A stretch of 64,000 bases of DNA from NCBI GenBank assembly GCA_009739505.2, contig CM019169.2:7413311-7477310 (forward strand). The letters are read 5' to 3'. A model generated the notes under the pieces. That model made no database searches. It was not told where the DNA came from and saw only the letters and a list, made by a program, of their open reading frames with translations. This DNA comes from Apolygus lucorum (taxonomy: Eukaryota > Arthropoda > Insecta > Hemiptera > Miridae). This document shows positions 53,291-63,570 of this stretch, piece after piece (positions within the stretch are counted from its first letter, which is position 1; each line of letters starts with the position of its first letter). A program made the translations under genes and the position numbers.

Positions 53291-53390
53291 TCATTCGCAC
53301 TCCCTGATAATTCTCTGTGTACTGAAAATAATATCAATTCTAAGTGTATGCTCTTCAAAAGAGCCTCTTCTATCCGTCTTTTTGTATAGC

Positions 53391-54040
53391 ATTTCCAAGG
53401 CAAATTCAACCTTTTCCAAGTCACATTTAACCTTTTCCAAGTCGAATTCAACCTTTTCCAAGTCGAATTTAACGTTTTCCAAGTCAAATTCAACCTTTTC
53501 CAAGTCAAATTCAACCTTTTCCAAAACAAATTCAACCCTTTCCAGGTCAAATTCAACCCTTTCTAAGTCAAATTCAACTTTTTCCAAGTCAAATTCAACC
53601 CTTTCCAAGTCAAATTCAACCCTTTTCAAGTCAAATTCAACCTTTTCCAAGTCAAATTCAACCCTTTCAAAGTCAAATTCAACGTTTTTCAAAACAAATT
53701 CAACCTTTTCCAAGTCAAATTCAACCTTTTCCAAAACAAATTCAACCTTTTCCAAGTCAAAGTCAACCCTTTCCAAGTCAAATTCAACCTTTTTCAAAAC
53801 AAATTCAACCTCTTCCAAAACAAATTCAACCTTTTCCATGTCAAATTCAACCTTTTCAAAAACAAACTCAACCTTTTCCAAGTCAAATTCAACCCTTTTC
53901 AAGTCAAATTCAACCTTTTTCAAGTCAAATTCAACCTTTTCCAAGTCAAATTCAACCTTTTCCAAAACAAATTCAACCTTTTCCAAGTCAAATTCAACCC
54001 TTTCTAAGTCAAATTCAACCTTTCACCATTATTAGAAGCA
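53391..54040 (-). repeat. 21-bp minisatellite, about 30 units
   Basis: The unit is TCAAATTCAACCTTTTCCAAG on the plus strand (GTTGAATTTGA... on minus) and spans 53391-54023. Because 21 is a multiple of three, both strands stay open: a minus frame of 231 codons repeating VEFDLEK (53291-53986) and a plus frame repeating SNSTFSK (53382-54035). Boundaries are TTTCACCATTATTAGAAG on one side and TATAGCATTTCC on the other. They match the short inverted copy at 54385-54490. The ORFs are most likely by-products. Confidence 0.85.
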
Positions 54041-54384
54041 GTTTAAAAAAAAAGTAATCTATTGATTGAAATTTTTAAAAGACCCTTTCACCATTTTTTT
54101 TTTGAAGTGAAAAAAATCGAAGATAGACTTTCTACAAGTAAGATTTCCAATTTTAAGACTTTTAAAATATTAATTATGTAAAAAAGCGATAAACGTTTTT
54201 CTTTCAAAGAAATGTTGATTTTTTTAAATTACATTTTTTGTTGATTTAAAAAAATATATATGATTTTGTTTTATGTATAGGTATCTACCTACTGCATTGC
54301 AGTATTGTTTTCAGCCCAGTCCCCAATCACAGACAAGCATTTGGTACTACATTTAGGGCTTGTGCGTATTTTTTCGTCATTTCC

Positions 54385-54490
54385 CTAATAATGGTGAAAA
54401 GATTGAATTTGACTTGGAGAAGGTTGAATTTGATTCGGAAAAGGTTGAATTTGAATTGGAAAAAGTTGAATTTGAGTTGGAAATGCTATA
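54385..54490 (+). repeat. Same minisatellite element, four units, inverted
   Basis: CTAATAATGGTGAAAAGATTG leads into four units of the 21-bp repeat (GTTGAATTTGATTCGGAAAAG and variants) and ends GGAAATGCTATA. Both boundary sequences are those of the 30-unit array in reverse orientation. The small ORF 54360-54554 crosses it. Confidence 0.75.
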
Positions 54491-54935
54491 TCTTGTACTG
54501 AATGAGTCAGAGCATACAACTACCGATCTTCCTCCAGGATCTCTTCATCAGTGAGTGAAGAATCGTATTAATTTCTCAATAAGGAGGTAATTGAAGGCAT
54601 AACAAACTTCTGAGTACCTGAATTTAAATTTAGCACACCCAACTCTAAAGACGTTGGACCCATCACAATTGCTTTACTTCAATGCAATACGAGTAGTGTG
54701 TCCATAAAGAACCTTTTCCTATCTCTCTTTTGATATCTTGTACAGGGTGAATCTGATTACCACTTCCGTTCTTCTTCCAAGATTCCTTCATCAGCAATTG
54801 ACAAACAGCATACAAAACATCTTTGAATTCGGAGTAATTAAGAAGTATAGTGAATTTCCGGGCTACTTAACGAATTTAGCACACCCAATTCCTAAAAACT
54901 GGAATCATCGCAATATATTTCAGCTCCAAGCAATA
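54486..54935 (+). repeat. Diverged tandem duplication, period about 245 bp
   Basis: Matching blocks occur in order in two copies: ATATCTTGTAC (54487 and 54733), CTTCCTCCAGGATCTCTTCA with CTTCTTCCAAGATTCCTTCA, and AATTTAGCACACCCAACTC with AATTTAGCACACCCAATTC. The ORF 54738-54953 lies in the second copy and has no known domain. Confidence 0.6.
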
Positions 54936-54953
54936 ATTTCTATAATAATATAA

Positions 54954-56890
54954 TTCTAGTGAGAGAGATGATTTATGACAGAATTTGATTGGTTTGAGGC
55001 ACAAAATATGTGTCAGTAGTGTCTAAATCATCGACTAAGACTGTACCAGACACCATTAAAATGTGCGTGAAATTAAGAATCGATGTTATGGCGATTTTTT
55101 CCGAGTAGTAGTAAACCCCAAAAATCTTAGAAGCTGATTATGCTTTTCTGTTGGTACTATTCCGTTTCTACGACCAGGAGTAAGAACCAGAAGTAGTCCT
55201 GCCGGCATGGCAATCAGATTTTCGACCCTGAACTGTGGTTTTAGGCTTTAAAGACAAAAGTTGGATTCATGAAGGGGATGTACGAGGAAATTTATAAGAG
55301 GCCATCTAGGACATGCCCAGCACAAATCCTAAAGTCTCCTCAAAATCAGTTCAAAGTTTTTGGTAAAAACAAAATTATTTCCAATAAACAAAACTCACAA
55401 CAATCAATTTATTTCGCATAACAAGTAATTTTTCTGAGGAATAATTGCCTGGAAAATTTTTTGAAAACAATTTAACAGAGTTTTGAATTTAGATTAGGCC
55501 ATAACTGACTCCAGCTCCGTCCACGAAACAAAATGATCACAGTAGTATACATCGATAGGGTTGCATACAACAGAAATCATGTTGATACTACTTAAAATTA
55601 GACTTAACCCTTACATAGGTAATAAATTATTCCCCAATATGGGTTTCTGCCAGCTGTAGGGGAAGAGTCAGTTATAGAAGGATTTCATCTATGTGCATCT
55701 GTAATTTTTACAGGATCATTCTCCAAACTGTATTCATCTACTTAGTTAGCCCATGTTGCTCGAAATAATTTCCATAAATTTAATGAAACCCCGACATACA
55801 TTGTTTAGTGATGCGACGGTCCAAATCAGTGTTCAGAAAATGCTGTAATAAGATCTAGGGAAATCGAGGTATTTGTAAGGTTGCCCAATTTAGGAAGAAT
55901 CTGAAGAATTTCTGGAAATGATTGAAGATGAGTCAGAACCGAACTCGGCGTGAAAGAATTCAAGTATGGGATCATCAAATCGTCAGACATCGCCTGAGGT
56001 GTCAGTTGAGTCAGATTTTTGAATATTCTATGCATTTACCCGCGAGTTAAGAATCAATGAATCATAATCGTGGTTTAAAATGTCGATAGGTGTCGATTTC
56101 GAAGTCTAATACTGCATCACTTAGTACCACTTTTCGATGTTTTTTAAATATAATAATTATTGTATCGAGCTAATGAGCTGAGAATTTTACTTACATACTG
56201 AAAAACATTCGTTTTGTTGAGTCGTAAGACGTAATCGGAGAAAGTTGAACAAAAAAAAAATTATCTCCACACCCACAACTCGACATCATTTTTCTCTCCC
56301 TAAAAACGAGAATCATTTTCACGATGATCGCTCCGTTTCTACGGAAAGGAAAAAAAATGGGTTCTAAGCGTCCTGGAAAGGTCACGTTATGACGGGCCGC
56401 CAGTCCGGAGATCCTGTTAACTTTTGACATGAAACGGACGAGAGACGGGTCGAGGAAAGAAGAGTAGAGCACCACGAAAAATCCGAAGGAACACAATACG
56501 TAGCCTCGAGGTAGACCTGAGACCTGATCCACCGCCGATAATAATATCGCCCGGGAACCCTCCTGGATATGGTAATAGGAACCAGCGGATGGGGCGTCCA
56601 ATTAAATCTCCCGGGTCTCTCTCATTACATACACACTCTTTCGTATCATTACCCGAATGCCTTTTCAAGAAAGTTCTCCTGTAAGCGTCGCGGTTGGTTG
56701 GGTGGCAACTCCATCACTTCTTCAACGGCTAAGTTCACAGTCTATTCACAAGAGAGCAATATGTACGCTCAAGCCCTACTAAAATGTGGAGTCCAAACGA
56801 GTTTCTCCATAACAACCCTGTGAAATTTTGAACAGCGTCAATAGCTGATACACCTAAATTTGCCTACAGCGTCAGTCAAAAGTATACTCA
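54954..56890. other. No recognisable gene
   Basis: Non-coding. Overlapping ORFs on both strands near 56191-56823 lack family motifs. Confidence 0.3.
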
Positions 56891-56896
56891 TTAGAG

Positions 56897-57541
56897 ATCA
56901 AAGAGGCACCAGCCTTTTGATTTTGACTTGAAGGCCGCCACATCAGCTGGTTGCAAGATGCAGGTGGAATTTGGGTGCAGTGCAATCAAAACTATCTGCA
57001 ATTCTGTGCAGAGCTCGCTCAATTGGAACGACAGATGGTTGCGGTGGCCATCAACGAAGAGGATAACTGGCCTCTGTATATTGTGGTCATGTAGGTGCTT
57101 ACTAAATACATTGGCTATGTATCCAAAAAGAACGACCGAGTTCATCCACCAAGATTCACTCATACCTATCCCCCAACCGTCTGGAACTGAGTAGACGATG
57201 TCTCTGGGCATTCTCACATGTGGTTACACAATCATTGTACCATCAGCGAAGAAACAAAACATCACTGTCAATCAACTTTTTGCTTGGCCCACATCTACCT
57301 CATAAACATTAGTGGCCCCCTTTTTGGCCAAAACCTTCCCCATTTTAGGCCCCAATAGGATATTGGTCTCGTCGCTATTGGACATAACATGGAAAACATC
57401 CACATCTTTCAGAAAATTTTCCATATTGGTGAACCATTTGATGATATCAGCCCTCGAAACATTCGCACTGACACTGGTTTTTGCCTCACTCGTTTGAAGT
57501 AAAATGTCTGGATGTCTTCTACTGAATGAGGATAACCACAT
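56897..57541 (-). pseudogene. pogo/Tigger-type DDE transposase fragment
   Basis: The first block (57541-57272) reads WLSSFSRRHPDILLQTSEA, the end of a CENP-B-type DNA-binding domain. It is followed by NSDETNILLGPKMGKVLAKK, which carries the first catalytic Asp. After a frame change near 57240-57290, the second block (57217-56894) reads MPRDIVYSVPDGWGIGMSES, PVILFVDGHRNHLSFQL (second Asp) and STCILQPADVAAFKS (third Asp, 36 residues on). The N terminus and C-terminal tail are missing. This is the DDE_1 family used by pogo, Tigger and jerky-like elements. It is inactive because of truncation and frameshift. An AATAAACC-type end of the dispersed family lies just upstream (57587). Confidence 0.85.
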
Positions 57542-57673
57542 GATTCAAACGACTGGAACGTGTCCAATGACAGGTTCGTTTACCCTAATAAACCTTAGTG
57601 TAATAATTTGCTGCGTTTTCTCGTGTTTTTGCCACACAAAAAAGACACAACTCTCTCAAATTCTTCGCAAACT

Positions 57674-57809
57674 CAGAAAAACGTGAATTTTTTTTTTTGA
57701 ACGAAATTAACGTTCCAGCATGAGTAGCTATCTACTGAGCTCACCCCTTTGCCCATCCAAATTCTCATGCCGGAACGCTGATTTTGTTTTAAAAAATTCA
57801 CGTTTTTCC
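57674..57809. repeat. Foldback with AACGTTCC arms
   Basis: CAGAAAAACGTGAATTTTTT and AACGTTCCAGCATGAG pair with CTCATGCCGGAACGCT and TTCACGTTTTTCCGCG. Arms are about 45 bp, with a loop near 57727-57762. Probably a small MITE; no coding. Confidence 0.6.
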
Positions 57810-58441
57810 GCGTTCTAACACAAATGTTTTAGCCAAAAGTGATTGGTCATACAGGAGGATGTGGTCTACCAACTCCGGGTTCCCAGCACTTTACGGAGAA
57901 ACTCGGTTATACCAACATGTAAAGGTATCTAATTTGATGAGTACCTCCCCAACTCGACCCGACGATTGTGATTGAGGCTGAGAGGGGACGAGAACTCGAG
58001 AAAATAATTATCAAAGAAGAAAAGACCCTAAAAAAAGGTGGCCTAGGACTTTTGTCGGCTCGGTAGAAAATAACCAGGTTGGTCGAAAGGGGCACCCCCG
58101 CGTCCTCACAATGAGGGTGGCTGGCGCCTGCGCGGGGGACCAGAAGGGTCTAATTGCGCCCTCATTACCCTTCCAAGACAGACTCGAAAAAGTTGTTATT
58201 GTTCTTTGATAATTCTTAACCCCCGCCACCCTGTGAACACAAAGTGGTGGAGGAAGGAGGAGTGAAGTCCGTTTTGAGTTGCTCATCGGTGAGAGATTTG
58301 GAAGACCATTAGAGAGGTGTAATTGTTGAGTGGAACGAGGGGTGAGGAATCATCATTTTCGGATTTTATAAAGAAAGTAAAACGAAGTCTACACATTTCC
58401 CACAGAGCTGCAATCTACAGAATATGTCTGATTCCTAAGTC
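57810..58441. other. No recognisable gene
   Basis: GC-richer patch near 58085-58135 with overlapping minus-strand ORFs (57907-58095, 58011-58286) and no domain recognised. Confidence 0.3.
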
Positions 58442-58729
58442 TTAACCCTGGAACGGTATACTACGTAAGTATTACGTGTGGTTGGGGAATTTTCCTTCCC
58501 TCCGCCTCATCTTGTTGGCCAAGCAGACACTGCCCTCAGCAGTGCCTAGAAGGACTAATAGTGAAGTGACACGTGACGAGGGAAGGATCCCAGGGTCTAA
58601 GTGCCATAATTACATAGTGTACTAATAAGTGTAAATTTATTTGCATGTCATTAATACAAAGTGTGAACGTCATTTTCACGTAGTGTACTAGCAACGTACC
58701 TGCTTGGAAGCGTACCGTTCAAGGGTTAA
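58442..58729. mobile_element. TTAA-flanked MITE (piggyBac-like), CCCTNGAACGGTA ends
   Basis: TTAA at 58442-58445 and 58726-58729 flank a 280-bp element beginning CCCTGGAACGGTA and ending TACCGTTCAAGGG: 13-bp inverted ends with one mismatch. The interior repeats TAGTGTACTA (two copies near 58615 and 58681). No transposase. The CCCT tip after TTAA is the piggyBac pattern. Confidence 0.85.
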
Positions 58730-59960
58730 ATACAACTCACGTGCCTACTACCTATTTCGAGGGGTTCTTAAAAATCTGTTTTTGTTCTGATGTACACCAA
58801 AATTACAAACATACGATCCGAAATTACATACACATTATGTTGTCGTAAAATATGTGCGTATAGAAGGATGACATGGCAATAACCTGTAGCGGTTCCGCGA
58901 ACTGCTCCGCGGACTAGGCCTGTGGAGGCTTCGCTACTCTCCTAGACTGGGAACGAGCTCAGCACTCAGTCACTTTCCTGCCTTGCTCCTGGTAAGTGAT
59001 CTCTTCACACATTTAATATTTCGCGGTTTCCTTTGATACCCAAAATCCATGCTCATTTCATTTCGGACCTATATACGATAAGAGAGCCAATCTATATAAA
59101 CCCACACTCCGATTTGTTATTGAACCATACCCAAATCATATCTATATCATAAATATTTAATTAATAACTTTAAATTATATTTGAATCATTATGTAGAAAT
59201 ACGAGCTGGTTATTCAATCAGAATATTTCCAACTCTATTTCAAACCAAAAGACAGTAATAATCCCATTAACAAGTTTGTGATCCCATTGTCATAGCAAAT
59301 ACACAGTGATATTGGCATACCATCCTGAAAATACCTGTGCTGTGGAAGACATTTATTATTGAAAATAACATTTTAAACCTGTTTTATTCTTGTTCATTAA
59401 TAATCAATGAAATACAAATTTGCTGAATGTCGAATAAACCCAGGATAATATTCACTTAGGGGAACTGATGGCAACATTCTTCCCCCTCGTTCACGAACTT
59501 ACGATTACATGATTCCTTGAAACGGTCGAGAGGAAAAAAATATGATTACACATACGAGAGCATACTAACCCGATCATTACACATAAAATGTTTTACCGTT
59601 TTCTATTAATGCGTGGCCCAGCGGCGGTGTGTCATTATTAGTCATGACGTACGTCATTAGTCATGAGGCCACGTCCGGAGTGGGGGATATCATTATGGAA
59701 TTAAGGTCTACATGCCGACTGTACACGCCTTCACGCATGGCGCAAGGGATCGATGTCTACTCAAAAAATTATAGCGCGGTGAGCATGCATTGTGTGTTGT
59801 GTTGTTCTTTTCTAGTCTATGGAACTATTCTTCAGGTATTAGCTCTGATAAATTATACCAAAAATGTTTGCCAAGTAGGTGAGACACAGTGCTTGTACCC
59901 GTAACATGATTGTATAAATGGTCCATTCTCAAAATGAAGGAAATAAAAAACAGGTCAACA
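58730..59960. other. No recognisable gene; one donor-like site
   Basis: A GC-richer patch at 58885-58990 contains TCCGCGAACTGCTCCGCGGA and ends CTCCTG|GTAAGTGAT, a good splice-donor match. No protein can be assigned. The ORF at 59629-59904 has no recognised domain. Confidence 0.3.
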
Positions 59961-60085
59961 TAACTCATAACGTTGAGTAGGTAGATAGTCCGAAATCGAG
60001 GTTTTGAGGCATTTAATTTATTGCTATCCTGAATGCCTAAAACCCTCAATTTCGGACTATCTACCTAGTCAACACTGTGAGTTAT
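59961..60085. repeat. Foldback hairpin
   Basis: AACTCATAACGTTGAGTAGG and TAGATAGTCCGAAATCGAGG pair with CCTCAATTTCGGACTATCTA and the following CCTAGTCAACACTGTGAGTT. Arms are about 55 bp with a loop of about 15 bp. GAGGTTTTGAGGCATT recurs near 60149-60164, so part of the arm is duplicated next door. Confidence 0.7.
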
Positions 60086-61000
60086 AGTTAGGAATCAATC
60101 TGTTTATTATTTACTTCATTTTGAGATTGAATCATTTGTACAATTTTGAGGTTTTGAGGCATTGAACCAATTTATTTCCTTGAAGCTCAACTTAAATTTT
60201 ACATAATACATCATTCTAACGAGAGAACTTCTAATTACAAAAAGTAAAATGAAATTATAATACGCATAGGGACCTAGATAGGGGGGAAAAAGGGCTGTAA
60301 TGTTGTTACAATATTGCGGTTGCGGATTGAAAAGAGAATTCAAGTAAATTGAATGAGATGGGGGAAGAAGAAATCAGGGATTTGAGTGTTGATAGGGAGG
60401 TAAGAAAAAAACCAAAGAGCGGATTTGTGGCAAGAAAGCGGTTTGCACTAGGGGCTAGCCGGTGACGGGGGCGATGTCGGTCGTAGTTTGTGGCTGAAAA
60501 CGGAACAGTAAACAGAATTGATGAGCGAATTGATACACGGGGGGCAGCAAGGTTTATTTTGGAGAGCAGGAGGGGGGCAATCCAGGATATTTCTCAAGAT
60601 ATTTCATTGAATCAAGACTTAATAATATTAACGAACATATAATGTTCTTGTTTCAAGACATGTAACACGGAAAATATCTTCAGCTACTTTCCTAACTCTT
60701 GTTAGGAATCTTCCCTAGGACCGAAGTCGGGTGAGTCCTGGACCTCCTCCCCGTTGCATTTGATTTTTTTTTTTTTTTTCGTTAATGGCGTGCTCCCTTT
60801 TTGAGGGGAGTTGAAAAAAAAGGTACGTACAAACCTACGTAGTAGGTATCTACCAACGTGACCTCAGCGCTTTGCCAATTCAATGTCTACTGTATGGTCA
60901 GAATCGTTTCTGTGTGCAATTGCCTACAATGAAAACTTTCTCATTACTTAGTCGCTCTGTATCACTGTTTACAATTTTTTTTCATGAGATTAGTTGAAGG
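60086..61000. other. No recognisable gene
   Basis: Purine-rich, non-coding, with poly-T at about 60763-60779. The ORF 60116-60343 has no motif. Confidence 0.3.
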
Positions 61001-61004
61001 GTTG

Positions 61005-61115
61005 GGATGAGTTAAATTGGTGGAGAGTTGAATTGAATTTGTAAAAAGTTGAATATAATTTGTAATCGGTTGAATTGAATTTGTAAAAGGTTGAAATAAA
61101 TCTGGAAATGCTATA
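61005..61115 (+). repeat. Third, diverged copy of the 21-bp repeat element
   Basis: About five units of GTTGAATTGAATTTGTAAAAG-like sequence end in GGAAATGCTATAC, the same terminal motif as at 53391 and 54490. In the VEFDLEK frame the units read VELNL-stop-K, so any coding role is lost here. Confidence 0.6.
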
Positions 61116-61920
61116 CATATATTTCAAAGGGGTTCCAATGCGTATGAATTCCTCCTCAGAAGTAGTACCAAATTTATGATGCCAGTATTAAGACGGTTCG
61201 GGGAAAGCCGTTCGCGACTAATTACGAGTTTCAAATCTGTTACTAAACAAGTCCACAGCTCTGTAGAGTACGGGCTGGAATTGTTTCGTGATTCTCAGTA
61301 GGCTATGACTTTTGTAATAGAGGATTAACTCTCTCTGAAGGTCTTGTTTGCGCCTGAAATTAGTATTGAACGACTATGTGAAAACAAAAAAACACACTAA
61401 TAAATGGACTCAAGGCTCGTGGTTTATATCCATGGTATTTTAGTAACATTGATTTCTCCATATGCCTGGGTGAAAGTTCGTCTTCTGCACAACAAAACTC
61501 ACAAGGTGTTCTGAACTCAACTTTGTGATAATAAACATATCAATATTTATGATTCATTGCATTACTCTTAATTATATCTATTCTGTCCTGAAGTTAGTTC
61601 ATCATCAGAAAACCTTGAAATTGATCATTTAGAAACGCGATGGCCTCCAAACAACGTCGCCGATTAATTGTCCAACAACTGGGACATAAGTGTCCTTAGT
61701 TAGGAACAAGTGTCCAACAACTGGTGATTTTCAAAAAAATGGGATATCGTACTTTCAAATTAATATTACAATTCTAATTTTATTTGTATCGAACAAAATT
61801 TCACACCATTTTATTCATTGGTTAATACCGTGTCGGAAGGAGAATTAGATTAATTTTCAAGACCCGTGAAATGTGACAGTGATGTGACTTAACTGTCCAA
61901 CGACTGCTGCATTTACCCTA
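61116..61920. other. No recognisable gene
   Basis: AT-rich non-coding sequence. GTCCAACAACTGG occurs near 61670 and 61710, a small local duplication. Confidence 0.35.
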
Positions 61921-62470
61921 TTTTTCGGTATTGATCGTTCGCCTGCAACGAACACAGATTTGCCATTGGCGCTACCTACCAATCACAGTTTTGCTTCACA
62001 ATCATGTTTATTTTGAAGAAATAAACTCTTCTCACTCAATTCGAAAAAATAGGGAGTTGTGGGTCCCTTCATTAGGAAATTTGATTACTGGTTACTAAGG
62101 ACGCAAAGTTACTGCGATCGATTTTCGGTCATCTAAAATTTGAACGGAGATTAGGCCTCAATTGCGATTCACACTCGTTTTTCTGATTTTACGTAATCCC
62201 ACCACTTAAGTTTTCGTAGGGAGTTAACGGTTGGTCCTACAGAGCTATGGGAGGTCTCATTCGATTTTAAAAATTCAATACTTTCAATTTCAGGTAGATA
62301 TTTTTGAAAATCGTACACCTTATTTTTCAACCCTCAGAAGTGATTCACATCAACCGAAATTCTCGAGGCACAATTGGACCTCGAATGGAGCCCATTTTCC
62401 AAATATCATCAAAATCGGTCAATGGTAACTATGGAAAGTGCCGAGTACGGCGGATGGCGAAAGTATATTT
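61921..62470 (-). repeat. Dispersed repeat family copy
   Basis: Plus-strand forms of the family blocks are visible: GAACGGAGATTAGGCCTCAA, GCGATTCACACTCG, CCTACAGAGCTATG, GGCACAATTGGACC and ATCATCAAAATCGGTC. The termini are not preserved. Confidence 0.6.
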
Positions 62471-63117
62471 CGTACCGTAAAAGTAGGTACCTAATTACAG
62501 TATTATCAAGTGGTGAAGTAGACTTTTTTCCTGTTTTTCTGGAAAATATGAATTTTTAGTCCCTTGATAGTCGTGAAAAATTATGATAGTGGTATATTAT
62601 GATAGTGGTAATTCATATTATGAATTCTTCATAACCTAACGAACACACTACCTATCCTAGAAGAAAATTATGACGCTTTTAATATGTTGATTTTGACGTG
62701 ACAACGTCTTTTAAATTGGTTTGCCGGGTGACACTTCAAGAAACTGCGTTACGCTCGGCTCACGTTATGCGCTCACAATGAGAGCGAGTGAGAGGCACGC
62801 GTCCCTTCCACTCGAGCACAGTTAGCCCGCCTAAGAGCGAGAGAGACAGAGCGAGAGAGATAGGCATACACACCGGTTCATGTCTTGCGTTTCTATTTAG
62901 GCGCCTGCATACAATTTTACACGTTGCCAGTTAATTGTAAAACGATTGTGTAGTGATAATGTGAAGGTAGTTTCGTCCATCGCAACAATTCAAACAGCGA
63001 AGGTAAATAATTTCAGACTGATAATAATATTTTTATAATTAATTATTAATAATAATTTTATAATTATTTTATAATAATTTTATAATAATTATTAATTTTA
63101 TAATTAATTTTTGATAA
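62471..63117. other. No recognisable gene; GAGA and TAATTA-rich stretches
   Basis: GAGCGAGAGAGACAGAGCGA (near 62837) is a purine repeat. 63035-63117 is almost pure A/T with TTTTATAATAATT repeats leading into the palindrome. Confidence 0.35.
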
Positions 63118-63570
63118 TTAATTATTTGTTCCTATTTGATCGTTTTCACATTATTATGTGAAATTAAAAATTCAAAATTTAAACAAATTATTATTGGTTG
63201 AGAAACGAAATAAACGTCATTTATTTCATCATGTTATATTATAACATGATGAAATAAATGACGTTTATCTCGTTTCTCAACCAATAATAATTTGTTTAAA
63301 TTTTGAATTTTTAATTTCACATAATAATGTGAAAACGATCAAATAGGAACAAATAATTAAAATAAACAAAGTGTTTATTTTAAAGCCACCTGTAATTCAA
63401 TAATAAGACTTTCAATATTATGAAGAGCACAGTAACTGTGCCAGAGAACTGTTCTCTTATTATTGATTTACAGGTGGCTTTAAAATAAACACTTTGTTTA
63501 TTTTAATTATTTGTTCCTATTTGATCGTTTTCACATTATTATGTGAAATTAAAAATTCAAAATTTAAATT
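63118..63570. repeat. Composite double palindrome
   Basis: Palindrome 1 has 120-bp arms (63118-63237 and 63241-63360) with one mismatch seen and a three-base centre. Palindrome 2 reuses the right arm of the first: 63293-63395 pairs with 63468-63570, with a loop of about 72 bp. The result is A, A', B, loop, B', A. The A arm includes TTCCTATTTGATCGTTTTC and the B arm TAAAGCCACCTGTA. There is no coding capacity. Near-identity of the arms implies recent formation or gene conversion. Confidence 0.8.

Noticed and set aside
53391..54023. CRISPR-like array of regular repeats
   Set aside because: The 21-bp units are contiguous with no unique spacers, and the context is an arthropod nuclear genome. 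It is a minisatellite.
53382..54035. Plus-strand Ser/Asn/Thr repeat ORF
   Set aside because: It is a by-product of a repeat unit that is a multiple of three. The opposite strand is equally open, and flanking sequence is not coding-like.
56191..56823. Coding region suggested by several long frames
   Set aside because: Frames are open on both strands with unrelated translations and no known motif. Composition rather than coding explains them.
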